From NCBI GenBank assembly GCA_030562195.1, contig CM060200.1, forward strand, positions 28,063,023 to 28,127,022: DNA of 64,000 nucleotides, given 5' to 3'. Source of the stretch: Nipponacmea schrenckii (taxonomy: Eukaryota; Mollusca; Gastropoda; Lottiidae). This document shows, piece by piece, positions 23,101 through 46,596 of the stretch (positions within the stretch are counted from its first letter, which is position 1; every line of letters starts with the position of its first letter). Made by a program: the position numbers and the translations under genes. The notes under the pieces are model-generated. The model searched no databases and was not told the DNA's origin. It saw nothing but the letters and a program-made list of their open reading frames with translations.

Positions 23101-26100
23101 TTCCCTTCTATAAGAGATGATATATAAACTGAAGGTTTTTTTGAGTGGCAAATTAGAAATTTGCCACTCTTTGTTTTCATAAGACTTTTTTTTTTTTCGG
23201 GAAGCTCCCTAGCCGAACTCGAAAATGGTATAGAAATTTGGTTTGAAAAATACGATAAGATACGTACTGGAATAGAAAATGAATATATAAAACTAAAATT
23301 TTTACGCATCAGTAGTTAGTAATTGCATAATAATAATTGAATAATTGCATAACTTTGTTGCTAATTATCCGATCACTTTGAAAATTACAGAATATAGAGA
23401 AGTCGCCTTATAAATAAAACCGCATCATAAAAAATGTCTACCACTTCCGGTTCTTGCGTGAGAACTTCCGGTTTTTTAGAACCGCGTTGGGTCACCCAGC
23501 TTCCGGTGTATGTAAGAAATCAGTACAAAAGCTATACATATATACTATCAGGCATAATTAGAACCCTTTTAGAATAAAAAATCTAAACCGGAAGTGACAC
23601 TTTATTTGTCATCACAGAACGGTAACATTCAGCAAAATTTTAATAAGTCCGCTAATTTTTATCCGATTTGTCCGATTTTGGTGATTTTCGAAACCTTGTT
23701 ACTTTATCTAAAACTTGTTGGGAACAGAATTTTGATTTTCAAATTTGAATTTTTTAAATGCCCGATTGAATTTTTTTGAAAATTCAAAAGGCCAAATCAA
23801 ATGACCTTGACCTTCAATGACCCTGAATTTTTTCAAGTAGAATGTTCTTGACCTAAGCTATCCACACATTTGCCTATTATGATCGACAACAATTTTTTTG
23901 GTACCCGTTTTAGTTTTATGAAAATTCACAAGGCTATTTCTCCACAATGTTCAAGGTTTAAATATTCATATAAAGGATCTTCAAAACCACAAAAAATTTT
24001 AGGAGGAAATATTATTTGTTTAACAGAATCCTGGCTAAATAATTCTATAACACCGGCAAAACTAAAGTTAAATGGTTTTCATTTTCATCATAATCCTCGA
24101 AGAATAGCTATTCTACCAATAAAGATTTTGAATTTTAAAACAAAAGGATCATGGCGGAGTAGGTCTATATCTTAAAGAAAACCTGAATTATACTATTTTG
24201 AAATTAGGAGTTCTAAATATAGAGCATATTGCCTTTAATATCCCAGAAAAAAATCTTAACGTTATCGTGATCTACAGGCCTCCTGTTTATAGATTAGATT
24301 TGTTTCTACCAAGGTTACAAAAGTTACTGGTTGAAATAGAAGAATCTGGTTCAGATTATATTATCATGGGATATTTCAATCAAAACATATTGGAAGGACA
24401 TTTGTCTGTAGAGAATTGTTTTAAAACATTTGGACCTTAAATATTTTTATGATGGAACCTTAAAAACTTTCTCATTAATATGCAATTAACTTTAAACTGT
24501 GGTGTAACAATATTACACTAGAACTGTGAACAGTTCCGAGAGTGGCAAACAACCTCTATGGGTTCAAAAGATATACGCGAAGTTTTATGGTAAATTCACA
24601 GGAGAGGAAATAACGGAAATCAATTGATGTTATAAAACGTCCTCTCTCATTGTAAATTTGTAAACATTGCATGCATTAAAAAACACTGCCTCATATTCTT
24701 TTAAATTTTCGGTCTATCATCTTTCGAAGATTATTGGCATGCGTTAATAGATATATTCATATTTTCGTTGTATATGTATCATTATGTATCCTTAAACGTT
24801 ATATTTATATTCTTTTATGTTACCAATCAATAATTTTTCGAGTAAAAGAATATAAGCATGCGTTATTTACATACTGTTTATATTTCATAAAACAATTCTA
24901 AATAAAAACATTAATCTTTTAAATGAGTTTTGCATTCTCACTAAAATCCGTTTACTCTAAAGATCAGGAAAACAAAGTATCTAAATTTTAATACAGTGGT
25001 ATACTACCCCTATGGTCACTTAATATAGCTTTTTGATTATTTAAAACTCAAATGGGTACAAAAATAAATTAAATCGATTATTATTGGCATACTGTAAGGA
25101 TAGTTAAATCAAGAACATTTTACTTTAAATAGCTTAAAGGGATTGTAAAGAGGTTTTATAAACTGTATCGGGGACGCTAATAGCATCAATTTGCGCCATT
25201 CCAATTTCAATTCCGACTTCTGTGGCTCTTGCAATTCCACTTAATCTAACGTCTTTTATGACGTCACCGACTGGGGCTCAACAGGAAGCTACTATTGATA
25301 TCTGTGCAGATCCCAGCAGGGTTCTAAAAACCGGAAGCTCTCACGCAAAAACCGGAAGTGGTAGAAAAATTTTTATGATGCGGTTTTAAAATTCATGGTA
25401 ATTGAAGGTCAAGGTCATTGGATATAGCCTTGTGAATTTTTAAAAAACTAAAACGGGTACCAAAAAAATTGTTGTCGATCATAATATGTATATGTGTGGA
25501 TAGCTTAGGTCAAGAACATTCTACTTGAAAAAATTAAGGGCCATTGAAGGTCAAGGTCATTTGATTTGGCCTTTTGAATTTCAAAAAAATTCAATCGGGC
25601 ATTAAAAAAAGTTTAAATTTGAAAATCAAAATTCTGTTCCCAACAAGTTTTAGATAAAGTAACAAGGTTTTGAAAAACACCAAGATCGGACAAATCGGAT
25701 AAAAATTAGCGGAATTTTGCTGAATGTTACCGTTCTGTGATGACACATAAAGTATCACTTCCGGTTTGGATTTTTTATTCTAAAAGGGTTCTAATTATGC
25801 CTGATAGTATATATGTATAGCTTTTGTACTGATTTCTTACATACACCGGAAGCTGGGTGACCCAACGCGGTTCTAAAAAACCGGAAGTTCTCACGCAAGA
25901 ACCGGAAGTGGTAGAAATTTTTTTATGATGCGGTTTTATTTCTATAGGCGACTTCTCTATATTCTGTAGTTTTCAAAGCGATCGGATAATTAGCAATAAA
26001 GTTATGCAATTATTCAATTATTATTATGCAATTACTAACTACTGATGCGTAAAAATTTTAGTTTTATATATTCATTTTCTAAGCCAGTACGTATCTTATC

Positions 26101-29100
26101 GTATTTTTCAAACCAAATTTCTATACCATTTTCCAGTTGGGCTAGGGAGCTTCCCGAAAAAAAAAAAAGTCTAATGAAAACAAAGAGTGGCAAATTTCTA
26201 ATTTGCCACTCAATAATAAAACTTCGCGTATATTTTTTGAACCCATAGAGGTTGTTTGCCACTCTCGGAACTGTTTACAGTTCTAGTCTCTTTTTATTTT
26301 CAGCAACTTTACACAAATAACTAGTCCCCATTTTGGGAATTGTTATACTTTACAGTCACGTTTTTTCAAAAGCAGAAGGAGTGGCCCAAATAAAGGTGAG
26401 TTTAAGTGAGGGGGGTATATTGCTAACACAAGATGAAAGATTATGTTCCCATGTATTAAAGAAGTGTGTAAATTGTGATGAAACGTTATGTACCCATGTA
26501 TTAAAGAAATATGTAACTTGTGTTGAAAAGTTATGTACCCATGTATTAAAGAAGTGTGTAACTTGTGTTGAAACTTTATGTACCCATGTATTAAAGAAGT
26601 GTGTAACTTGTGTTGAAACATTATATACCCATGTAATAAAGAAGTTTGTAACTTGTGTTGAAACATTATGTACCCATGTATTAAAGAAGTGTGTAAAAAC
26701 TTGTGTTGAAAAATAATATACCCATGTAATAAAGAAGTGTGTAACTTGTGTTGAAACATTATGTACCCATGTATTAAAAAAGTGTGTAACTTGTGTTGAA
26801 ACATAATATACCCATGTAATAAAAAAGTGTGTAACTTGTGTTGAAACATTATGTACCCATGTATTAAAGAAGTGTGTAACTTGTGTTGAAACGTTATGTA
26901 CCCATGTATTAAAGAAGTGTGTAACTGGCGTTGAAACCTTATGTACCTATGTATTAAAGAAGTGTGTAACTTGTGTTGAAACATTATATACCCATGTATT
27001 AAAGAAGTTTGTAACTTGTGTTGAAAAGTTATGTACCCATGTATTAAAGAAGTGTGTAACTTGTGTTGAAACTTTATGTACCCATGTATTAAAGAAGTGT
27101 ATAACTTGTGTTGAAACATTATATACCCATGTAATAAAGAAGTTTGTAACTTGTGTTGAAACATTATGTACCCATGTATTAGAGAAGTGTGAAATATTAT
27201 ATACCCATGTAATAAAGAAGTTTGTAACTTGTGTTGAAACATTATGTACCCATGTATAAAAAAAGTGTGTAACTTGTGTTGAAACATAATATACCCATGT
27301 AATAAAAAGTGTGTAACTTGTGTTGAAACATTATGTACCCATGTATTAAAGAAGTGTGTAACTTGTGTTGAAACGTTATGTACCCATGTATTAAAGAAGT
27401 GTGTAACTGGCGTTGAAACCTTATGTACCTATGTATTAAAGAAGTGTGTAACTTGTGTTGAAACATTATATACCCATGTATTAAAGAAGTTTGTAACTTG
27501 TGTTGAAACATTATATACCCATGTAATAAAGAAGTGTGTAGCTTGTGTTGAAACATTATGTACCCATGTATTAAAGAAATGTTCAAATGTTACGGTGTGT
27601 CAAGTATTAAAGAGCTTCAGATAATACATGTATATAGTATGTATTGTAGTTAGCAATAACTGCTGCAACTAGATTTCCTTAGAACCGATGGTTGTTTGTT
27701 GAAGCATATCTAGCACATAACATATAAATCTAAAATTAATTCATACAATAACAGAATATTTTTACTGTTAAAATAGTGCTCCATACATCCATTGTAGAGC
27801 AATTTAGAAATACCACGGTTATAACAGTGTTCAATTGTAGAGCGATTAAGGAATACCACTGTTAATAAAGTGTTCAATACATCCATTGCAGAGTGATATA
27901 GAAATACAAGTGTTTAAATAGTGCTCAATACATCAATTGTAGACCAATTTAAATAAAAATATTGTATTTTTTAAAAATTCAGTTTCACACCTGGAGTAAC
28001 AACATCAGACTGTGTTTTAATATTTGTCATTGATTTATTCTATGTAATTATAGGATTAGAACTGTTGTTATTCTTGGAACAGCTCGACTATATAGATGGT
28101 GTAACTTCCGGTACTGGTGCTCAGATTCATATACATGATCAAGGCGAATATCCCAAACCTTACGACGAAGGTATAGCAATACCCACCGCCATGGAGAGTA
28201 ATGTAGGCTTAAGAATGGTAAGATAGTGGCGTTCATATGAAAAATTAAAAAGGGTGGGTGGAGGGGGCCTTGAGGAGCGTCACAGAAGATATTCCTTCTG
28301 TATTTGATATGAAAAGCAGGTTGGGTCAGCATCAGCATGCGTGTTTGTGAGGTGTGAAGGGTGTGTGTGATGTTTGTGTGGGAGGGGGGGGGCGGCGTCA
28401 TTAGATCACCATTGGTTTCTTTTGCCTGGCCCTTCTTCATTAGCTCATAAGGTGCATAGGGCTGGGGCGTAAAATTCTTGAACCTGGCCTTTGTAGATTT
28501 TGGATGTTATAGGTCTAGAATAGAGATGACTGAATGGATGATTCCGGAGCGGATGCTGTTCAATCAAGCCAGGGAACTAAAGAAGCTCGAAGGAAATTCA
28601 AACCGCTAAATGCATCCAGAATACATATCCTTGACATAATGATTTATAAATACCCTCTGGCCATGTTAATTATTCCAATTGTAAAAAAAAACCTTCTACA
28701 TTTAAGGTGCGCATATCAAGAATGGGTAAACCCTATGGAACCTGTAATGTCTCGACAAGTTTGGAACAGTATGGCCTGAAATATTCACGATCGGTAAGTT
28801 TGATTTATAGATATTTCAAGCTAAATGGGTACCAAAGCGTTTGTCTGCAGTTCTGAAATATGCTCGTTTTCTGGTGTACCGTGACGCTTAGACGCCAGTG
28901 AGGTAAGTTCACTGATGAATATCTACATAAACCTTTCTTGAGAACTTACATTGTATGTCCATTCGAAGAAACAGTATAACTTTAAATATAAATATGGTGT
29001 TATTAATTGCGTTTACACACCAATATTGCTTATAAGACCAATGTTAGAATTGATATAATTCCTCAAAGTTCATTCGCTGATATCTATGTTTCGTTAAAAT

Positions 29101-32027
29101 GTTTTATTTTGATTCAGGGTTTCTTTTTGCGGTTTGGGTTGTAAGGTCGATAGGTTTACTTATTGTTAAAATCTATTTCAATGGAATAAATGTTCATAAA
29201 TATAGAAAGATGGTCTTTCATTTAGATATGTCAAGATATCTGTGAAGCCAACAAAATCATTGAAAGCTGTAACTGCTCAGACCTGCTTAAAGAAGAAATC
29301 AATCTAAAACTTAAAAGATTGAGAAGCGTTCCAGAAAAATGTCAATCAGTTGCTGGTAAGCGTTTTTCAGTTTTTTTTTTCAGAGGTTGCAACACGAAGA
29401 TTAAGCAATAAGCCAATAATTCCTAAATTTGTTTTTTTTTCAGAATTGAGGTGTGTGGCTCAAGTAGCTCGAAATATTGAAAACGGTGCGCATGAATGTC
29501 ATTGTTATGGTGCTTGTAGGTAAGGTTTTCTTCAAATCGTCATTTGAATCATTATAGACTGGTGAAAATTATTTATGTTACTTTTGTAACTGAACTGTGT
29601 GATCTTCAGACCACTGAAGCTACTTCCATAAGTTAATACTGTGTGATCTACTGGATATGTTAGTCCGATACATCTTGCTCTATTCCAGCCTTTGCTAGCT
29701 AATGTGAAATATTTTACAATAGCTATACAGGGGCTGGAATAGGGTCAAATGTTTCGGATTATACTCGTATGAGCAAAACACGAAACAAGATCTGGGTTTG
29801 TTTGAAGGAAAGACTTTTTGCATTCATAGTTAACCGGATCTCGCTTCTCTGGACCCATTTGACTTGAATCGTGGAATTAAATGAAACCGTTGAACGGAGG
29901 CAAATCGGAGAAAGAGACAGATATCTTAATAGTCGTATAAGTCATTGGTTGTTCTTTTGGGGACAGAATTTCGGAATGGTCATTAAATTTTGACTCGAGT
30001 CATGTCTCTTAATGAAGGTGTTCTCTTATGAGAGGATAAGTTTAACCAGGACCATTTTGTTTTGAAGGAATAAAGAAGGTTTAATAGCTAGTTCAACTTT
30101 TATTTGACCCATTAACCAAAAGGGATAATAGGTCTAAGAATTATCATAAAATTTGGAAATTTTAGATTTGGTCAATAAGAGCTCTATTAATCAGTAAATA
30201 TACCTACTACCATAAATAACACAAAAAAATAAATATATATCCAAAAAAACTAAGTAATTAACTATAAAGATGCATTTGATTATTGAAAAACGCTTAATAA
30301 ATTGATTAAGCGTTTTAAAAAAATGACATAGTTTTGCAAGTTTACAATATTTTAAGAGATTCTGTTACTTTATGACACCAGGTAAGTTCCCTGATAAATA
30401 TATACTCATATTGATCTTTCTTGAGAACACAAATTTTTATGTTCATTCTAAGACCTATTATTATTTTAATTTTTAATATTATGTTCCAGCGAAACAATGT
30501 TTGAAAAATCCGTTTCATTACGGCAATGGCCATCAGAAAACTATGCGGTAATTTTATTTTATTTTTTGCTCTTTGATTTTTATTCTTTTGCCTACGACTG
30601 AGTTTTGTATCTTGATTTAACATTCAGGGCATGAATAAGAAACGAGATTGTATGTCTAAAAAGTCCGGTTAAAAAATAGGATTATCATAGACCCTATTAC
30701 ATCTACGTCTTCGTCCCCAAAGAAGTAGCCTTCTATAAATCCAGTTAGTTTTCCAGTAATATCGGCCCCTCGAACTTATTTAAGTACAGCTCTCGTAATT
30801 GTGGAATCTATATAATACTGACTCCTAGTAAGAAACTAGAGCAATGACAAAAATCTCAAAAGTTTAGTAGAAAATTGGTTAATACAGAGCAAATAACCAT
30901 GGAACTAAGTTAGACTCGTTTCCGTTGCTAATGGTCGGAAATGGGTACGGAAATGAGTTTCGGCCTAACGTCATTCCTTAACATGACTTATTTCTTATTA
31001 TACAGTCCTTATTAGTAGAAGTTGTTTGTTCATCGAGAGGTGATGCTGTATGTGAGGATCTTCAGGGCAACCGGACTCAATCACTAGCGTAAGTTCAGAT
31101 CTAACGACTTGAAAACTCTGGAAATTCTTCTTGCACTATTAGAAGTACTGTGATGAGTTGCCGGTTTATTGTGCACATCATACCACTCAAACAGAGATGA
31201 ATGGCACCCGTTAATTACTGGCACCCGACCGGGTTGCCGGTTTATTGTGCATATACATCTCAAACATGGTTAAATCTCTGGTCATATGTTGTATGCCGGC
31301 TTACAAGAGATTGAATACAGAGGTTATTATTGGATTTTTTTTTTGGGGGGGGGGGGATATGGAGAGTGGGAGGTGGGAGGAACTGTTCATTTTATGAAAG
31401 ACACTAGGTTATCTATGCAACATGTCAAAATCTCGGAATTGGTATAAAAGTCCATATAAACCACAGACTACTTGTAAAGATTTGCGTTCTATTTTAGACA
31501 AAATTTCGCTAAACTGAAGATATATTTTGAAGATTTAAACTACAGGAATATAACAGAAGGACAAGATTACGAGGTAAGTTTTGGGGGGAAAGTTCCTCTC
31601 TGTGTCACCCAAGTTCAAAATAAATCTGTAATATAATTTTCTATTATATCATTATCTTTGAAACATAGGCTATTAACCGAATTCTCGATTACTTAACAAC
31701 GTTTGGGGCTTTTTCTCTGTTTATGTCTTTGTCCGTTTCATGAATTAAAGAGTTCAAGGGAGCAAAAGAACACCATCCTTACATCTCTTCGTCAGACTGT
31801 TAGCACAATCTGGGACGAAAGTACAGCCTAAAACATAAATAAATTTTGATTTTATTCATCGACTATTTCAGGATGTGCAACTCTTCTCTGATATTGGAGG
31901 AACATTGGGATTGTGGATCGGCTTATCCCTAATAAGTATTTTTGAAATTGCTTATTTTGTTCGAGAATTATTCGCCGTGTTTTGTAGGAGATGTTTTCAA
32001 GACAGGAATCGTGTTAAGAATTATTGA
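17111..32027 (+). CDS. DEG/ENaC-family sodium channel subunit B (13 exons, about 543 residues)
   Basis: Predicted exons: 17111-17140, 18269-18640, 22078-22304, 22742-22822, 26304-26395, 28054-28217, 28707-28793, 29226-29355, 29444-29519, 30490-30547, 31006-31088, 31498-31573, 31872-32027. All joins keep frame. The first exon (MASTVNTNSF, strong donor GTAAGT) is a proposal; ATG 18284 is an alternative start. Like gene A it has a short cytoplasmic N-terminus, TSMQGIPYI, TM1, FPAVTVCNVNP, a Cys-rich ectodomain, and GGTLGLWIGLS leading into TM2. Exon 3 has two furin-type sites, RKKR (22099-22110) and RKRR (22153-22164), 18 residues apart. Sizes of exons 4, 5, 6, 8, 9, 10, 11 and 12 equal those of gene A exactly, with the same phases, so the two are tandem duplicates. 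They could be subunits of one heteromeric channel or have diverged in ligand. Intron 2 (18641-22077) and intron 4 (22823-26303) are swollen by repeats. Confidence 0.85.
17200..17578 (+). repeat. SINE family 1, full length (reference copy for the window)
   Basis: A tRNA-like head with TGGCTCAGTGG (A box) and AGTTCAATCCC (B-box-like) is followed by a body with GATGGGACAATAAACC and CCTCGACAG. The tail CATAAAACTCCATTCATTTC ends in repeated CATTT. It lies in intron 1 of channel gene B. The ORF at 17179-17445 is a SINE read-through and is not a gene. Confidence 0.85.
17849..18145. mobile_element. Non-autonomous hAT-type MITE
   Basis: The ends are CAGGGGTATTCAACCTT and AAGGTTGAAAACCCTTG, inverted copies of the hAT-type terminus. 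The flanking 8-mers ATTTAACG (17841-17848) and TTCTAACG (18146-18153) match at 6 of 8 bases, as expected for an old 8-bp target duplication. It has no transposase. It ends about 120 bases before exon 2 of channel gene B. Confidence 0.75.
18690..20432 (+). repeat. Minisatellite, 31-bp unit evolving into a 62-bp dimer
   Basis: The 5' third is built of units like ATAACGCTAGTTTGATAAAA with a period near 31. From about 19.25 kb on, two diverged half-units alternate (ACGCTAGTATGATAAAATAG and AAAACTGGTATGCTAATATA), giving a 62-bp higher-order period. The array lies in intron 2 of channel gene B. Confidence 0.88.
20433..22077. other. Rest of intron 2 of channel gene B
   Basis: A short SINE family-1 fragment (CATCCCTCGACAGTTGGAAAT) lies at about 20.88-20.93 kb. 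Otherwise AT-rich intron sequence with no recognised gene. The ORF at 21341-21532 has no domain. Confidence 0.5.
23144..23950 (+). repeat. Left arm of a large inverted repeat
   Basis: About 800 bases are repeated in reverse at 25.4-26.2 kb. The arm starts with the hairpin GAGTGGCAAATT..AATTTGCCACTC. It contains several CCGGAAGT/ACTTCCGG copies and the phrases TGACCTTGACCTTCA and AAATCCTA-type AT-rich stretches. It lies in intron 4 of channel gene B. Minus-strand ORFs here are chance. Confidence 0.82.
23950..24440 (+). pseudogene. Non-LTR retrotransposon endonuclease remnant
   Basis: Two frames (about 23970-24175 and 24198-24440) together give the order expected of a LINE apurinic-like endonuclease: IICLTESWL, then IAFNI...VIVIYRPP, then IIMGYFNQNI. 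The last is the usual GDFN block with Asp changed to Tyr, which should remove catalysis. A frameshift separates the halves, and there is no reverse transcriptase downstream. It sits between the arms of the inverted repeat. Confidence 0.72.
24518..24590 (+). repeat. Inner inverted-repeat end, partner of 26218-26288
   Basis: The block CTAGAACTGTGAACAGTTCC then GAGAGTGGCAAACAACCTCT here is the reverse complement of 26218-26288, with few differences. It may mark a terminal repeat of an element spanning 24.5-26.3 kb. Confidence 0.6.
25310..26288 (-). repeat. Right arm of the large inverted repeat, with a partial extra copy
   Basis: From about 25.41 to 26.22 kb it is the reverse complement of 23.14-23.95 kb. 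Bases 25.31-25.39 repeat part of 25.86-25.94 (CTCACGCAARAACCGGAAGT). The outer end is just 16 bases before exon 5 of channel gene B, so the transposon edge abuts the splice acceptor. Confidence 0.8.
26440..27592 (+). repeat. Minisatellite, 45-bp unit, about 25 copies
   Basis: The unit reads TATGTACCCATGTATTAAAG then AAGTGTGTAACTTGTGTTGA then AACAT. The period of 45 is divisible by three, so long stop-free frames arise on both strands (minus 26343-27287 and others). These are artefacts. The array lies in intron 5 of channel gene B, the position homologous to the 16-bp array in gene A. Confidence 0.9.
27755..27960 (+). repeat. Diverged tandem repeat, about 60-bp unit
   Basis: About four copies of AGTGYTCMATACATCCATTG then TAGAGCAATTTAGAAATACC follow each other in intron 5 of channel gene B, just upstream of exon 6. 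Confidence 0.6.
28425..28480 (+). repeat. SINE family-1 tail remnant
   Basis: TTCATTAGCTCATAAGGTGC followed by GGGGCGTAAAATTC matches the SINE 3' end. It lies in intron 6 of channel gene B. Confidence 0.6.
30230..30470 (+). repeat. Dispersed repeat related to the AGGGATAA MITE
   Basis: It contains AAAACGCTTAATAAATTGAT and GACACCAGGTAAGTTCCCTG, shared with copies near 3.2, 15.0, 28.9, 36.1 (reversed), 42.4 and 47.0 kb. It lies in intron 9 of channel gene B. CAGGTAAGT at 30379-30387 is a perfect 5' splice-site consensus in the sense direction. Confidence 0.6.
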
Positions 32028-33084
32028 ATATTTATATGGCACTTTGAACAAATAAACTTTTTTATTTTTTTTTTTTTATTTTTTTATGTGGTTTAGTGTT
32101 ACCAGTTTACTTAACCCCTCGGCAGAAAAGTTGTAAAGCTCAATCTGGGAATTTGTCTTTCGATTTCTATCATGTCCTTTCTAATATTATGAGTCAAATA
32201 ATTTCAGTTCCGAGACTGAGTAAGGTCCGTCCCTCTGTGCACTTGAAAAATGCTAATATTTGTATTTTTGTTAAAGCAATGACAAATACTTAGTTATATA
32301 TGTGGTTATTGACTATATAAATGCACTTGAGAATTACTGGGGGTATTTAACTGTAGTACAAGCACTGTAGGTTTCTACGCGTTAGCTCCCTTTAATAGAT
32401 CTTTAGAATTAAAGTTAATAAGAGTCCTTTATTTCTATTTCCGGTACATGTCGTGTCAAAATAAACTGAAAGTTATATTGACGTATTGATGAACCAGTGT
32501 TCTGTACACGATCTTTGAATAAACTTTGATTTTATGAGTGTTGAAGGAGACAGCAATATGCTAATTAAGTAAGTCTCAACACACAGATGATAGGCTATGA
32601 CTATGGTATGGATGAAGAATCTGATTTCTCTTGATTACCAGTTGGGCCTATAGGCTAAATCATTCATAATGTAAAAGCCTATCTTGAAAAAAAGATTAAA
32701 AAAAAAAGACAATATATTTACAAGGCATGACAGTGTATACTAGTATATTGTTGCCGATATCATATGCAAAGCATTATTTATTACTGATACTTTTTGGCTT
32801 AGGAGAATGAGGATTCCCTGATCATTATCAAACCACTTACTTACAGTAATCCGTGATCTTTATCTGTTTTCTTGCTAGCTGTTTCTATCAAGTTATTAAC
32901 AATTTTTATTATAGTCCGTTTTATGTTCAATACACTCTTTTTTCTTTACACATGTGATTCTCTGTTCATTGAGCTCGATCTAAAGCATAAATTTTCCCAA
33001 CTGAATGATATAATCAAACATTTTTACAAATACAGAGATATTGTGATCAGCTGATGGATCTGTACAATTACTAATAAAATTTGT
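32028..33084. other. Spacer between channel gene B and the zinc transporter gene
   Basis: AT-rich sequence. AATAAA at 32051-32056 is only 24 bases past the gene B stop codon and is its likely poly(A) signal. The ORFs at 32096-32293 and 32872-33054 have no recognisable domain. Confidence 0.55.
32051..32056 (+). promoter_or_regulatory. Candidate poly(A) signal of channel gene B
   Basis: AATAAA followed by a T-rich tract, close behind the stop codon at 32025-32027. This implies a very short 3' untranslated region. Confidence 0.55.
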
Positions 33085-33725
33085 AAGATATGTAGGTTTA
33101 TTACATACTACGTTTTGAAACACAAGATATATGGATATTCTACTTCTAGGTTTATTACATAGTACGTTTCGAAATACAAGATATATAGATTTACTACTTC
33201 TAGGTTTATTACATAGTACATTACGAAACACAAGATATATGGACATACTACTTTTAGGTTTGTTACATACCACTTTTTGAAACACAAGGTATATAGATAT
33301 ACTACTTTTAGGTTTATTACATACTACGTTTCGGTACACAAGATATATAGATATACTATTTATAGGTTTAATACATACTATGTTTCAAAACACAAGATTT
33401 ATAGATATACTACTTCTAGGTTTATTACATAGTATGTTTCAAAACACAAGATATATGGATATACTACTTCTAGGTTTATTACATACTATGTTTCAAAAAA
33501 CAAGATATATAGATATACTACTTCTAGGTTTATTACATACTATGTTTCAAAACACAAGATATATGGATATACTACTTCTAGGTTTATTACATACTACGTT
33601 TCAACAAACAAGATATATAGATATACTACTACTTCTAGGTTTATTACATTCTACAATTCAAACCACAAAGATATTTAGATATACTAAATACTATACTAGG
33701 TTTATTTACATACCATACTACAATT
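33085..33725 (+). repeat. Minisatellite, 54-bp unit, just upstream of the SLC30A5 start
   Basis: About 12 copies of AGGTTTATTACATACTATGT then TTCAAAACACAAGATATATA then GATATACTACTTCT. The 54-base period leaves both strands open (33380-33778 plus, 32980-33339 minus); these ORFs are artefacts. The array ends about 90 bases before the ATG at 33818. Confidence 0.88.
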
Positions 33726-33817
33726 TGAAACATAAACTGTTAAAGTTATCAGTGATAAATGAGCATAGTTTACCATGATATATTTCAGTGTGGTGTATGT
33801 AAGATAAATCATTCATA

Positions 33818-46596
<12,779 letters not shown>

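Noticed and set aside
23870..24440. Possible functional endonuclease gene
   Set aside because: The frame is broken, the catalytic GDFN Asp is replaced by Tyr, and no reverse transcriptase follows.
26343..27586. Long minus-strand ORFs (314 and 114 codons) with repeating HGYIMFQHKLHTSL
   Set aside because: They arise from the 45-bp minisatellite, whose period is a multiple of three. The same array is open on the plus strand too, and it lies in an intron.
32980..33778. ORFs on both strands with repeated LLLGLLHTMFQNTRY or VCNKPKSS
   Set aside because: Products of the 54-bp minisatellite, with no independent coding signal.
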